A stretch of DNA of 64,000 nucleotides from the NCBI GenBank assembly GCA_027452245.1, contig DAIDGW010000154.1:49034-113033 (forward strand), read 5' to 3'. Position 1 is the stretch's first letter. Each line of letters begins with the position of its first letter. The position numbers were made by a program, and so were the translations under genes. The notes beneath the pieces were generated by a model. It was not told the origin of the DNA, searched no databases, and worked only from the letters and a program-made list of their open reading frames with translations. Below are positions 7,233 to 16,236 of this stretch, piece after piece. Source of the stretch: Acidobacteriaceae bacterium. GTDB lineage: Bacteria; Acidobacteriota; Terriglobia; Terriglobales; Acidobacteriaceae.

Positions 7233-8192
7233 ATGCGGCTTTATTACTTGCGTACGCTGTTTGTGATCTTTCTTCTGACCTGCTGGTGCCGAGCAGCAAA
7301 TGTACAGATTGCCGGTCATTACGACGCTGTCAAGGCCGAAAACGGATTGATAATAGCTTGGCAGATGGCTTCGGAAGACCGAACGACTCAGCAGGTTCGC
7401 ATATATGACACGGGAGGGAAATTTCTGGTTGGGGTTGCCCCTCTTCGACTGGTGTCGGAGGCGAAACGTGCTACCGTCCACGACGTCTCGGCTGTGCCCG
7501 GACGCCTTATAGCCATTGCAGCGGTATACCGCAAGTCCGAGGATAGCGTCCCAGCCGCTTCGCTCTTATATTTCGATTTTCGAGGGAATCTGCTGCTGGC
7601 GTTGGCGTTAGACCCGTCACGCGAGGCTGCGCGTCTTACCATTGACGACGAATCGAACGTTTGGACTCTGCTGGAGGGCGTGGGGGACCGGAACCCGGCC
7701 GACGAGCCTATGGTGGTAGGCTATGACGCTTCGGGGAACGTGCTAAAAGAAATAAGTCGGCGTTCCCAATTCCCCTATCACGCGGTTGAACTTCGGGATA
7801 GCGACCCGGTCGGTGCGGTAGGGTTTGGGCACTCTTCCGACTCAGTCTGGTTTTGGCTTCCGGGGTCGACGGACTTGGTAACGTTTGGAATATCTAGTTC
7901 TTTGCTCGAAAGGTCCATCACCGGTCTTCCGAATCGATCGGCGAGAGAGATACCCGAGAAGGTTTTGCTCACAGACAAAGGAACTTTGCTTGTAGAAATC
8001 AGAAGTAGCCGGGATGAGCGGGATCCTGGCCAGATCAATTTCCTTTCCAAACCGCCTGCAACAAACCAGTGGAAGCCTTTTCGCTCGCCCTGCTCGTCAT
8101 GCCGACTGATAGGAACGGATGGTAACCAGGCGCTGTTTATGAGGGCACAGCAGGGCGGGATTCAGATTTATGCGGCTTCCATGCCTGAGTAA
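7233..8192 (+). CDS. Secreted protein of unknown function
   Basis: 319 aa. The ATG at 7233 is preferred over an upstream in-frame start because GGAAGGAAG (7221-7229) sits just before it and it opens a signal peptide (MRLYYLRTLFVIFLLTCW, then CRAANV). The mature chain is beta-rich, with repeated short strands such as TQQVRIYDTGGKFLVGVA, LLYFDFRGNLLLALALD and MVVGYDASGNVLKEIS. This is suggestive of a beta-propeller-like fold, but no family is recognised. Two Cys (SPCSSCRLIG) lie near the end. The transposon sits only 69 bp upstream of the start and may have changed its expression: a TTGACA lies 11 bp outside the element (7166-7171). Confidence 0.75.
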   Translation: MRLYYLRTLFVIFLLTCWCRAANVQIAGHYDAVKAENGLIIAWQMASEDRTTQQVRIYDTGGKFLVGVAPLRLVSEAKRATVHDVSAVPGRLIAIAAVYRKSEDSVPAASLLYFDFRGNLLLALALDPSREAARLTIDDESNVWTLLEGVGDRNPADEPMVVGYDASGNVLKEISRRSQFPYHAVELRDSDPVGAVGFGHSSDSVWFWLPGSTDLVTFGISSSLLERSITGLPNRSAREIPEKVLLTDKGTLLVEIRSSRDERDPGQINFLSKPPATNQWKPFRSPCSSCRLIGTDGNQALFMRAQQGGIQIYAASMPE

Positions 8193-8338
8193 GAAATGAG
8201 CCTTCGGGAGACTGACCCAGCTTTGTCGGTTCCTGCCTGGATTACCTCGCTGATTAGATAACCGTGTCGGCTCCAGACTGCCGAGTAAACTTGGATGCGC
8301 TCAAGCAAACCAAGGCTCGGAGGAAAGGAGCCGAGCAC

Positions 8339-8556
8339 ATGAAGATTGAAGGTTGTGATTTACACAGACGCTACCAGCAAGTAGCCATGCTGGACGACGA
8401 AACGGGTGAGTTGCTTGAACGTCGCTTGGAGCACGAGAGTGGCGAGGCGCAAGTTTTCTACGCCACGCTAAGCGGTGCCGTGCGAGTTGGGGATCGAAGC
8501 CACGGGGCACACCCGCTGGTTCGAGCGAATGCTGCGGGAGTTGGCGGCTGGCTTAA
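8339..8556 (+). pseudogene. IS110-family transposase, N-terminal remnant with frameshift
   Basis: ATG at 8339 after a good AAAGGAG. The frame begins MKIEGCDLHRRYQQVAMLDD, the DEDD-transposase start of the IS110 family (first acidic residue in GCDLH). Near 8490 one extra G shifts the frame; skipping it restores GIEATGHTRWFERMLRELAAG, the expected continuation. After about 8556 the family sequence stops and unrelated IS-type repeats begin. It is truncated to roughly the first 70 residues and cannot be functional. Confidence 0.8.
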
Positions 8557-8560
8557 CTTA

Positions 8561-8610
8561 AAATCGGACATTTCACTTGCTACAAAAACCGGACATTCTA
8601 ACTTGCTACA
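8561..8610 (+). repeat. Two tandem copies of an IS21-like terminal repeat unit
   Basis: Two adjacent 24-25 base units (8561-8584 and 8586-8610) share the pattern AAA(C)CGGACATT followed by ACTTGCTACA. Multiple short direct repeats of this kind are typical of IS21-family ends. No istA or istB gene is present, so this is probably a scar left next to the IS110 remnant. Confidence 0.5.
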
Positions 8611-8714
8611 GCCACTGCCTAAGAACCGGGCAATCGAGTGACCAGCGCGCCGCTAGCGTCACGACTTGGCGGAACTGCCCTTCGCATCGTAGAGTAAGCA
8701 GGAATCCATCAGCT

Positions 8715-8975
8715 ATGAGCACAATCCTCGAGCAGGACGCAAAAGAACTCTTTCGCGCGTGTACTTTACATTCGCGAACAAGAGCCGAGTTGTGGGTGGA
8801 ATTCATCCAGCGGGTTTTGTCTCGTAAATATTTTCTGCTTCGACGACGCCCTTCTCCCATAGTCTATGACGTGCCGCAAGGACTCCACCGTCACTCCGGA
8901 CACCAGTACCTGCACTTCCTCACCTGCAGTTGCCGCGGGCACGCAATGTTCTATGAGTGGCTGCTAGCATCCTAA
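8715..8975 (+). CDS. Possible small protein, unknown
   Basis: 86-aa frame starting MSTILEQDAKELFRACTLHS with no clear Shine-Dalgarno, lying between IS scars and the next gene. It contains five Cys/His residues towards the end (HSGHQYLHFLTCSCRGHAMF). It matches nothing I recognise and may be part of the same transposon scar or non-coding. Confidence 0.25.
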   Translation: MSTILEQDAKELFRACTLHSRTRAELWVEFIQRVLSRKYFLLRRRPSPIVYDVPQGLHRHSGHQYLHFLTCSCRGHAMFYEWLLAS

Positions 8976-8991
8976 GGGCAGAGGGGGAAAT

Positions 8992-9633
8992 GTGGGTATG
9001 TGGAATTATGCGATGCTAGCGGTCCTGGCATTCTCGGCGGCGCTTCAGGCCGGGCGGGGTACGAGCGGCTCAGTTGCAGGAGTGGTGCTTGACGGCGAAG
9101 GAAGGCCCCTGGCCGAAGCCACTGTTTTTATTGGCACCCTCGCAAACTCGCCTCGAGCCGTAACGGATGCGGATGGGAGATTCAAGCTGGACTCCGTCCC
9201 CGCGGGCCTTGTCGGCCTAAATGCTTTCAAGGAGAGTGCCGGCTATCCATACGACATGTTCTCCTTCTACCTCATGCCGGGAGCCCGCCTGCCCAAGTTC
9301 GAGCTTGCCGAAGGCGAAACCAGGCCAAACGTGATCATTCAACTCGGAGCCAAGGCTGCTTACCTTCGCCTGTATGTCACGACCCAGAATGGCCTGCCGA
9401 TTGATACGAGCCTCTCGTTCTCTCGACCCGACCTCGGGCGCTACGGTGACTATCAGAGAGGCGCAAAAAGCGGCGACGTGATACCAGTTCCTCCCGTGCC
9501 ATTTCGGCTCACAGTCAGCGCACACGGATTCAGAATTTGGCACTACGGCGCGGAAGACGGGCGGGCATCCGACGCTCTGATCAGCTTGAAGTCTGGGCAG
9601 GTAAAAACAATCGCGGTCACCCTGGAGCGATAG
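8992..9633 (+). CDS. Secreted carboxypeptidase-regulatory-like domain protein
   Basis: 213 aa from a GTG at 8992; an in-frame ATG two codons on (8998) is equally possible behind GAGGGGGAAA. A signal peptide (AMLAVLAFSAALQAG) is followed by a regulatory-like beta-sandwich: GSVAGVVLDGEGRPLAEATV, then VTDADGRFKLDSVPAGLVGL (about residues 27-80). The second half has more strand-rich sequence and ends in SLKSGQVKTIAVTLER, consistent with a second sandwich domain. Proteins of this type are common stand-alone secreted proteins in Acidobacteriota. Binding partner unknown. Confidence 0.8.
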   Translation: MGMWNYAMLAVLAFSAALQAGRGTSGSVAGVVLDGEGRPLAEATVFIGTLANSPRAVTDADGRFKLDSVPAGLVGLNAFKESAGYPYDMFSFYLMPGARLPKFELAEGETRPNVIIQLGAKAAYLRLYVTTQNGLPIDTSLSFSRPDLGRYGDYQRGAKSGDVIPVPPVPFRLTVSAHGFRIWHYGAEDGRASDALISLKSGQVKTIAVTLER

Positions 9634-9726
9634 GAATAACCGGAGTCCGCATGTCGCTCCACCCTTCCCGCTTGTTCGCGACAGGGCGCGAACCTTATGC
9701 ACACACCACTGGATTTTCCGGCGAAC

Positions 9727-10698
9727 CTAATCCGACCACGCCGCTGGCTTCCGCTCCCAGCGATGCTTCTTCAGCTCCATCAGCAGCCCGGAATCCAGCG
9801 GCCCCAGGTCACTGACCGTCGTATTCTCCAGTACGTGCTGCTTGCTGCGCATGCCGACGATCTGCGTGCTCACCGTGGTATTCGATAGCACGAAGCGCAG
9901 CGCCATTTCCGCCAGCGTCATGCCCTGCGGCACAATCTTCTTCAACGCCTCTACCCGCGGAATCGTGTTCTTCAAATTTTCTTCGCCGAAATATTTTGAC
10001 CGCCAGTCGCTCGACGGGAATCGCGTCTCCAGCGTCATCTTCCCGCCCAGGCTGCCCTCATCGAGCGGCACCCGCGCAATCACCCCGATGTTCATCTCGC
10101 GGCACAATGGAAACAATTCGTCTTCCGGCGACTGATCGAAAATGTTGTAGATCACCTGCACCGTATCCACCAGCCCCGTGCGGATCGCCTTCATTCCGTT
10201 CCACGGCTCCCAGCGATTCAGGCTCAGCCCGAAATACCGGATGTACCCTTCGCGCTTGAGTTTCTCCACCGTCGTTCGAAAATCGTATTCATCCGCCCAA
10301 CTGTCGTCCCACACATGAAACTGCAGCAAATCAATCATGGGGACGCCCAGCTTCCTGCGAATGAACGTGGTGAACTCGAGCACGTGGTCGGGAGCAAACA
10401 CGTCGTGATACTTGTAGCTGGGCAGCGCCGGCCACTGATCGTTCGCCGGAGGCACCTTCGACGCCGCATACAGCCGCTTTCCCGGATTCCGATGCAGCGT
10501 CTCGCCCAGCAACCCATCGGCCTTGCCCGTGCCGTACGCCCACGCCGAATCGAAAAAGTTGCAACCCAGTTCGATGGATTGCTGCAGGTACTGCAATGAA
10601 CTCACATCATCGGAACCGGCCCACTCCGCCATCCCCCAGAGTCCATAGCCGATTTCACTGACATCCCATCCCGTACGGCCCAGCTTGCGGTATTTCAT
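9727..10698 (-). CDS. Aldo/keto reductase
   Basis: 323 aa from the ATG at 10698, preceded by AAAGGGACG; a longer in-frame start lacks family similarity. It begins MKYRKLGRTGWDVSEIGYG. The catalytic tetrad is visible: Asp in CNFFDSAWAYG, Tyr in the same segment, Lys in YAASKVPP and His in LLQFHVWDD. The NADPH-binding end is seen around STQIVGMRSKQHVLEN. It probably reduces small aldehydes or ketones in the cytoplasm; substrate not inferable. It converges with the preceding gene and stands as a single unit. Confidence 0.9.
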   Translation of the reverse strand: MKYRKLGRTGWDVSEIGYGLWGMAEWAGSDDVSSLQYLQQSIELGCNFFDSAWAYGTGKADGLLGETLHRNPGKRLYAASKVPPANDQWPALPSYKYHDVFAPDHVLEFTTFIRRKLGVPMIDLLQFHVWDDSWADEYDFRTTVEKLKREGYIRYFGLSLNRWEPWNGMKAIRTGLVDTVQVIYNIFDQSPEDELFPLCREMNIGVIARVPLDEGSLGGKMTLETRFPSSDWRSKYFGEENLKNTIPRVEALKKIVPQGMTLAEMALRFVLSNTTVSTQIVGMRSKQHVLENTTVSDLGPLDSGLLMELKKHRWERKPAAWSD

Positions 10699-10922
10699 TC
10701 TTGCGTCCCTTTGGTTGTGGCGAAGCTTGCCGGTCATCGGAAACAACTGCTCCACTAACCCTTGCTGTTAGTTGCAGAAACCTGAACCGGCGTACCCATT
10801 CTACGTGGAAGCAATTTTCCCAAAGCCAAATTTTCGATGACCTAAATCATAATTTTGCGGCTCCAAACAGTCCATTTGGTGGTTCAATAGAGATAGCTCA
10901 TAAGCCGTACAGGAGGTCCATG

Positions 10923-11099
10923 ATGAACTCGGGTCAACCCGCACCCTTCTCCCCCGAGGATCGCAATAAAAAGAAGGATGAAACCCAGGCCAAGCCCTCG
11001 CGTTTCATCGATGAAAAAATTTCTGACGAATCCGATTCGGAGTCGCAGGCCGATAAGGCACACAAGCCCGCCGGCCTGAATAACCCTTTCTGGAACTGA
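10923..11099 (+). CDS. Small hydrophilic protein of unknown function
   Basis: 58 aa. A consensus AGGAGG (10911-10916) is followed by two consecutive ATG codons (10920 and 10923); the second has the better spacing. The product is highly charged and probably disordered (ETQAKPSRFIDEKISDESDS), with no Cys and no membrane segment, ending in NNPFWN. A strong intrinsic terminator lies 12 bp after the stop, so this is a compact monocistronic gene, a pattern typical of a well-expressed small protein. No family recognised. Confidence 0.7.
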   Translation: MNSGQPAPFSPEDRNKKKDETQAKPSRFIDEKISDESDSESQADKAHKPAGLNNPFWN

Positions 11100-11111
11100 C
11101 GTATCTCCTCG

Positions 11112-11146
11112 GGCGCAACCTCTGTGTCGGTTGCGCCTTTCTTTTT
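11112..11146 (+). terminator. Rho-independent terminator
   Basis: GGCGCAACC (11112-11120), an 8-base loop, GGTTGCGCC (11129-11137), then TTTCTTTTT. Nine perfect pairs and a T-run. Serves the 58-aa gene. Confidence 0.9.
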
Positions 11147-11769
11147 CTCTCTTCCTGCTTCCTCCCCCTGCCCTACTCACCCTGTGGAAAACCTACCCGT
11201 TTTTGTGACGAATGAACATCCGCGATGTGACAACCGGCACAGCGCGCCCCATCCCTATTCGAGTAATGTGGAACGCGTAGCCCGGATGTTGGCCGCATGC
11301 CTAGGCAACGCGCGGTCCCTGTGTCCCATCCTTTTGGAGCAGGTGGAGCAGGACATCCGTTTCGGACGTTTCACCGCATTGGCTGCGACTGGTTCCAGGC
11401 TGGCGTCCGCGGTGGGAGTGATCACTCCTCAGGTATTCAAGAAGTCGAGGAGCAGCAAGAGAGAATTCAGCATGCCCGCAGCGTTCGCGCGCATGTTCCG
11501 AAAACAGAACACAACATCAGACAGACAGATAATAGATGGAAAGATAAAAGCTGAAGGAAGCAAAGAGACCTTAGAGCAACCATCCTTAAGCCGCAACCAT
11601 CATCACCATCTCGCCGCCTTAGCGTCATAGTCTCGCCCATTGCCGGGACCGCGCCCACGTCTGCGCCTCAGAGTGGCAAGCAGGTTCCTGCCCCAGCCTC
11701 CCCGCCATGCAGCTGCGGACGCCCGGAATGACAAGACCCAATGTAAGCAGGAAAGAGTGGAGAAACTTT
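11147..11769. other. Intergenic region without a supported gene
   Basis: A frame of 168 codons crosses it (11124-11630), but it begins inside the terminator, has no start signal and ends in low-complexity His/Ala sequence. A weaker possibility is a protein starting near 11286 (MLAACLGNARSLCPILLEQ). I see no family match. Around 11640-11740 the sequence is GC-rich and resembles scattered repeat debris. Confidence 0.4.
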
Positions 11770-13038
11770 CTACGCTCGCCCGATTCCCACGTATTCGAAT
11801 CCCAAGGCGCGCAGGCGCGTGGGATCGAGCACATTCTTCGTGTCCACGATGATGGGCTTTTTCAGCAGGTGCTTGATGCGGTCGAAATCCAGTGCGCGAA
11901 ATTCCGGCCAGCCGGTCCCAACCACTAATGCATCGACGCCTTCCGCGGCGGCATATGCCGTATCGCAATAACGCACCGATCCATTGAGACGCTGTTTCGC
12001 TTCCGGAATCGCCACCGGATCGTACGCCCGCACGCGCGCTCCCTTGGAAACCAGCGTTTCGGCCAACCGTACTGAAGAAGATCCAGCCACCGAATTCGTG
12101 TTCGGCTTGAATGACAATCCCAAAATCCCTACGTCTTTGTTTTCCACCGAATTCAGCGCGATGGCGATTTTATCGACCAGACGCTCGGCCAGTGTGTGAT
12201 TCACATCGCGCGCCGCACTCAGCACGCGCAGCGGAATGCCGTTCGATTGCGCCAGGTCGGCCAGCGAATCCATGTCGGATTCGGCAAATAATCCGCCCAT
12301 GCCTGCGCCCGGCTGCAGGCAGCGCGGAGCGATTTTCTTGTCGAGCCCCAGCGCCAGCGCAAGATTCACCGCATCGGCGTTCACGCGCTCGCACAACGAA
12401 GCCACTTCGTTGATGAATGAAATCTTGGTGGCCACGAAAGCGGTCGCCGCTTCGCGCACCAATTCCGCCGTTGCCTGATTCGTGACGATCACGGGAACGC
12501 CGCGCATCACCAGCGGATGGAAGATCTGCTTCAGCACCTGCACGGCTTCGCCCGAGGTCGTTCCCAGGATCAGCCGGTCCGGCCAATTGAAGTCTTCGAC
12601 GGCGCAGCCATCGGTAAAGAACATCGGTTGCGAAACGATGGTCGCTTGCAGCCCCCCATCGTTCGCCGCCTTCTGGATGGCATTCGCGGTTCCGACCGCA
12701 ACCGGGGTGACGATGGTGAGGATCGGAGGTTTGGCGGCCAACTTGGCAATCCGCAACACCAGGTCGCCGAGGTTGGCCGCACTGTCTTCGGCCAGGAAAA
12801 TGACTTGGGTCTTACGGGCGAACGATTCGAGGTCGGTCGAATAGGCCAGCCGTCCGGCGCGCACGTTGCGGCGGATCACTTCCTTTAAGTTTTTTTCGTA
12901 AAAGGGGATGTTCCCCTGCGCCAGATCGACCATGCGCGTCCGGTCCGGATGGCAGCATGAGACTGGAGTACCAAAATCTGCCAAGCACGCCGAAATGACT
13001 GTTCCCAGATATCCCGACCCGTAAACGCCGATTTGCAT
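11770..13038 (-). CDS. UDP-glucose/GDP-mannose dehydrogenase family protein lacking the catalytic Cys
   Basis: 422 aa from the ATG at 13038 (MQIGVYGSGYLGTVISACLA, a Rossmann NAD motif). All three family domains are present: NAD-binding (1-190), central helical dimer domain (about 200-300, with ATAFVATKISFINEVASLCE) and UDP-binding (about 310-422, with GILGLSFKPNTNSVAGSS). The loop that in active enzymes reads GGSCFPKD is here QPGAGMGGLFAESDMDSL. Both the nucleophilic Cys and the following Lys are absent, and the usual glycine-rich stretch after strand 4 is FLAEDSA. Normal dehydrogenation to UDP-glucuronate therefore seems unlikely. It may be a divergent enzyme or regulator. The other dehydrogenase in this window (47096-48460) keeps its Cys. 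Confidence 0.82.
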   Translation of the reverse strand: MQIGVYGSGYLGTVISACLADFGTPVSCCHPDRTRMVDLAQGNIPFYEKNLKEVIRRNVRAGRLAYSTDLESFARKTQVIFLAEDSAANLGDLVLRIAKLAAKPPILTIVTPVAVGTANAIQKAANDGGLQATIVSQPMFFTDGCAVEDFNWPDRLILGTTSGEAVQVLKQIFHPLVMRGVPVIVTNQATAELVREAATAFVATKISFINEVASLCERVNADAVNLALALGLDKKIAPRCLQPGAGMGGLFAESDMDSLADLAQSNGIPLRVLSAARDVNHTLAERLVDKIAIALNSVENKDVGILGLSFKPNTNSVAGSSSVRLAETLVSKGARVRAYDPVAIPEAKQRLNGSVRYCDTAYAAAEGVDALVVGTGWPEFRALDFDRIKHLLKKPIIVDTKNVLDPTRLRALGFEYVGIGRA

Positions 13039-13212
13039 GCGCCCGATCTCTCCGTGGAAAGCCGCGCAGGATGTGGCCTCTGCCGGTCGTTTCCCAAAGC
13101 CAACCAATATCTTATGTATCGCGGCAGAGGTGCCTTCGCAACGCACGCAAGGGAAATGTACCTGGGATCAAGCTGCGGTGCAGAAAGTAATACCGTAACC
13201 CGAAAGTAAGTG

Positions 13213-13755
13213 TTACCGGTGGACCAGCTTGCCCAGCTGGAAGGCCGCCAGATCAATCCAGCAATTGGTGTCTTCTTCCCGCACAAAGCTCAATCGTTCC
13301 AGCAGGATGCGGCGATTCCCGTGATATTGCGCCCAGCGCCGGCGGGCGGTCTCATAGGCTTGCTGCGCGAGCTTCTGCTCAGCCATTTTCACGATGGTGA
13401 GGTGGGGAATATAGGGCCACTCTTCGGTGTATACCAGCGCCTGGGTATTGAGCAGGTTGTGCAGCTCCGTCATCCGCGAGGCGGCATGGTTCACCTTGAT
13501 AAATACAGTGGGGGTTTTGGGAAAGAAGTTCTCGACGTCTCCTAGATTGACCTCAAACGGCTCTGCCTGTCCGCACAGGCGCTCCAGTGTTTCCAGGGCC
13601 GCCGTTTCGGTTGCGGGCAGCAGCCGGGGAGGCAGGATGGTGAGGTGGGCGGCCAGATGAGGCAGTTCCGGATGCAGTTCGCGCCGGAGGTTCTCGACGA
13701 ACTCTCCCACGGGATTCCTGACGTAAGCTACCAGCGAGTAGCGCGGGCTCTGCAT
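13213..13755 (-). CDS. 2H phosphoesterase (2'-5' RNA ligase / LigT-like family)
   Basis: 180 aa. Two H-x-T-x motifs define the family: HLTILPP (about residue 37) and HLTIVKM (about residue 118). Spacing and length fit YjcG/LigT-type cytoplasmic phosphoesterases acting on 2',3'-cyclic or similar phosphodiesters. Substrate unknown. Transcribed away from the small XRE regulator at 13933, with a 177-bp shared upstream region. Confidence 0.85.
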   Translation of the reverse strand: MQSPRYSLVAYVRNPVGEFVENLRRELHPELPHLAAHLTILPPRLLPATETAALETLERLCGQAEPFEVNLGDVENFFPKTPTVFIKVNHAASRMTELHNLLNTQALVYTEEWPYIPHLTIVKMAEQKLAQQAYETARRRWAQYHGNRRILLERLSFVREEDTNCWIDLAAFQLGKLVHR

Positions 13756-13895
13756 ATCCGACTAAGAATTATAAACGGTCTCTCCAACCGCCAGCCTCTG
13801 GCGAACGCCAGGAATGCTGAGAACTCCTGCCAGCCAAATAGTCAAGGACTCCTGTCACCTTCTGTTGTGATCGGAGTTCGCGACCCAAAGCTCCG

Positions 13896-13911
13896 GCAGG
13901 AATTATCCTGC
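13896..13911. promoter_or_regulatory. Palindrome upstream of the XRE regulator, possible operator
   Basis: GCAGGA-ATTA-TCCTGC, a perfect 6+4+6 palindrome ending 21 bp before the ATG of the helix-turn-helix gene. The position suits autoregulation, but this is inference. Confidence 0.35.
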
Positions 13912-13932
13912 TCCGGATTCCGGAATCATCCA

Positions 13933-14184
13933 ATGAGATCTGGCTCACAGCTCAGAAAACTGCGGCAGCAGCGTGGCCTCACGCTGCGGCAAGTCCAGTT
14001 CCTCACCCAACAGCTGGCCAAGAAACATGGCAACACCCGGCTGGCAATTTCCACCACGCGTCTTCTTGCCATGGAGAACACGAATGCGGTGCCCAACCTG
14101 TTTCGCGTCTGGGCGCTGGCGCGGGTTTACCAATGTGGTGTGCGGGACATTTTCAAATACTATGGCCTGCGCTTTCCGCGCTAG
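13933..14184 (+). CDS. Small XRE-type helix-turn-helix regulator
   Basis: 83 aa from the ATG at 13933; the longer frame upstream overlaps the palindrome and the divergent gene. The Cro/C1-type HTH covers almost the whole protein: LRKLRQQRGLTLRQVQFLTQ, then STTRLLAMENTNAVPNLFRVWALARVY, ending in DIFKYYGLRFP. Length and the inserted LAKKHGN segment match a short XRE group frequent in Acidobacteriota. No sensor domain. Targets unknown; repeats at 14223-14349 downstream are candidates. Confidence 0.8.
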   Translation: MRSGSQLRKLRQQRGLTLRQVQFLTQQLAKKHGNTRLAISTTRLLAMENTNAVPNLFRVWALARVYQCGVRDIFKYYGLRFPR

Positions 14185-14222
14185 CGGCCCGAGCGTACCC
14201 CTGCATCGAATCCGTCTTTAAG

Positions 14223-14349
14223 TTCGTGATCTGCAACGTTAACTTCCCTTCCTGCAATTTTTCCTTGCCGGAAAGCGCTTGTTTTCCGGAAAACCGGACA
14301 GCTTGTTCCAATTTCGGAACAGAATTGGAAAACTTCGTGACCTGCAACG
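14223..14349. promoter_or_regulatory. Repeat-rich region upstream of the histidine kinase operon
   Basis: A 16-base direct repeat (TTCGTGATCTGCAACG at 14223 and TTCGTGACCTGCAACG at 14334, one mismatch, 111 bp apart) encloses two hairpins: CCGGAAA...TTTCCGG (14268-14289) and TTCCAATT...AATTGGAA (14306-14330). The kinase start is 75 bp further on. It looks like a control region, but no regulator is proven. Confidence 0.45.
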
Positions 14350-14424
14350 CGATGCGCGGTAAACTGCGGCTGTCCGATGGGGTAAGAATCCTGATTCACG
14401 CCGAGCCATCCGGCTGAGTCATTC

Positions 14425-16236
14425 ATGACGAATTTTCGGTTTCGTTTCATTGTCGCTATGGCGGTGGCTTTTGCGGCCCTGCTCTCTTCCGGAATTGTTT
14501 CTTATCACGAAACCCTTCAGCATCAGCAGACGGAACAATGGGTTTCTCATACCCTAGTAGTCTTGCAGACGCTCGCGTCCTTTCGCGGGGCGATGATGGC
14601 CGCCGAGGCGGATCAGCGAATCTTTCTCTTAAGCCGCGATCCCGGTTACGGCGACGAATACAAAGCGCAATTCTCGCGCTCGCGGGACCTCCTCGCCCAT
14701 CTCACACAACTTACCTCCGATAATCCGCGGCAGCAAGATCTGCTACGCCGCATAGACATGTCAGTCGCGGATTTGCGCCTGGAACTCGAGACAGAAGTTC
14801 AAAACCCTAAGGACAAAGCTTCCGCCCAGGCCGCCGTGGCACGATCAGAAACTCCAAGAAACGTCGTGCTCTCGGGCCTGCAAAGCCTGATCGGCCAGAT
14901 GGAAAGAGAGGAGAACAGATTACTGCAGCAACGGTCAGCGGATGAAAAGGGTGCCGCGCTGCAGGCCAGAATCGCGATTCTGACTGGCGATGCGATCGCC
15001 CTGATCCTGGTCCTGGTCTCGGTTGTCATGCTCTACATCCACGTGAAGAAGGCGGATATTGCCGAGGCCGCGAGAAAAAAGGCCGACAAGAAATTTCGCG
15101 GCCTGCTGGAAACGGCGCCGGACGCGGTTGTGGTGGTGGACACAACCGGCAAGATCGTGCTGGTCAACGCGCAGGTGGAGAAGCTGTTTGGCTATAAGCG
15201 CGACGAGTTGCTGGGACAACAGATTGAGACGCTCGTGCCAGAACGGTTCCGGGGCCGGCATCCTCAATATCGAAACGCATTTTCAGCAGATCCTCACGTG
15301 CGGGAAATGGGAGCCGGAGTTGAACTCTTTGCCCTCCGGCGCGATGGGTCGGAATTCCCGGTCGAGATAGCGCTTGGCCCTTTGGAGACCGAGGACGGGG
15401 CGCTGATTTCCAGCGCCATCCGCGATATTAGCGAGCGCAAGCGGGCCAGCGACAATCTTCGCCGGGTCAACGAAGAACTGGAATGGCGCAACCTCGAGTT
15501 GAACGCCATGAACAAGGAACTGGAGAGCTTCAGCTACTCCGTGTCGCACGATTTGCGGGCGCCGTTGCGCGCCATTGACGGATTCAGCCTCGCGCTGCTG
15601 GAAGACTACGGCGACAAACTGGATGAAGAGGGCCAATCGCACCTGCGCCGCATCCGCGCCGCCACTCTTCGCATGGCCGACCTGATCGACGACATGCTGA
15701 AGCTGGCTCGCATCGCCCGATCGGAACTGGTGCGGGATGAAATCAACCTAAGCGACCTGGCGCAAGAAATCGCGGGTCAACTGAAGACGCAGGATCCAAA
15801 GCGCAGCGCGGCCATCGAGATCACGCCCGGGCTGAGAACCATGGGGGATCGCAATCTGCTGCGCGCGATGTTCGAAAATCTTTTGGGGAACGCGTGGAAG
15901 TTCACCTCGAAGTGCCCGGTGTCGCGGATTGAGGTCGGGGTCAAGGATATCGATTCCGAACCGGTGTTTTTTGTCCGCGACAATGGCGCGGGCTTCGATA
16001 TGCGCTACGCGGACAAACTTTTCGGAGTGTTTCAAAGGCTGCACTCCGAGCGCGAGTACCCCGGCACGGGGATCGGGCTGGCGTCGGTGCAGCGGATTAT
16101 TCATAAGCATGGCGGGCGAATCTGGGCCGAGTCTGTGGTCGGCCAGGGCGCCACATTTTCTTTTGTGCTGCAAGGAAAAGATTCCTACATCGTGGGGGGA
16201 GGGCCGGTCCGTGGTAGCTCCAATTCTGCTAGTTGA
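14425..16236 (+). CDS. Membrane sensor histidine kinase (CHASE3-PAS-HisKA-HATPase)
   Basis: 603 aa. Two membrane helices (about 8-26 and 187-206) bracket a CHASE3-like helical sensor ([15 protein letters not shown]). A cytoplasmic PAS domain follows ([20 protein letters not shown] through [14 protein letters not shown], about 227-330). A HisKA domain has the phospho-accepting His375 in [15 protein letters not shown]. The ATPase domain has an N box ([12 protein letters not shown], about 485), DNGAGFD and [11 protein letters not shown]. The kinase core resembles phytochrome-type kinases paired with Rcp1-like regulators, and just such a regulator gene starts 26 bp before this stop, so signalling to it is likely. 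The signal sensed is unknown. Confidence 0.92.
   Translation: MTNFRFRFIVAMAVAFAALLSSGIVSYHETLQHQQTEQWVSHTLVVLQTLASFRGAMMAAEADQRIFLLSRDPGYGDEYKAQFSRSRDLLAHLTQLTSDNPRQQDLLRRIDMSVADLRLELETEVQNPKDKASAQAAVARSETPRNVVLSGLQSLIGQMEREENRLLQQRSADEKGAALQARIAILTGDAIALILVLVSVVMLYIHVKKADIAEAARKKADKKFRGLLETAPDAVVVVDTTGKIVLVNAQVEKLFGYKRDELLGQQIETLVPERFRGRHPQYRNAFSADPHVREMGAGVELFALRRDGSEFPVEIALGPLETEDGALISSAIRDISERKRASDNLRRVNEELEWRNLELNAMNKELESFSYSVSHDLRAPLRAIDGFSLALLEDYGDKLDEEGQSHLRRIRAATLRMADLIDDMLKLARIARSELVRDEINLSDLAQEIAGQLKTQDPKRSAAIEITPGLRTMGDRNLLRAMFENLLGNAWKFTSKCPVSRIEVGVKDIDSEPVFFVRDNGAGFDMRYADKLFGVFQRLHSEREYPGTGIGLASVQRIIHKHGGRIWAESVVGQGATFSFVLQGKDSYIVGGGPVRGSSNSAS

Noticed and set aside
11186..11200. 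TGTGGAAAAC resembling a DnaA box
   Set aside because: Single degenerate match with no cluster of boxes, no AT-rich stretch and no dnaA/dnaN gene nearby; not an origin.
11124..11630. 168-codon plus-strand frame
   Set aside because: Begins inside a strong terminator, composition is atypical and no family is recognisable.
13645..13932. Longer start for the XRE regulator
   Set aside because: The extension overlaps the divergent phosphoesterase gene and a palindrome; similarity to the HTH family begins at 13933.
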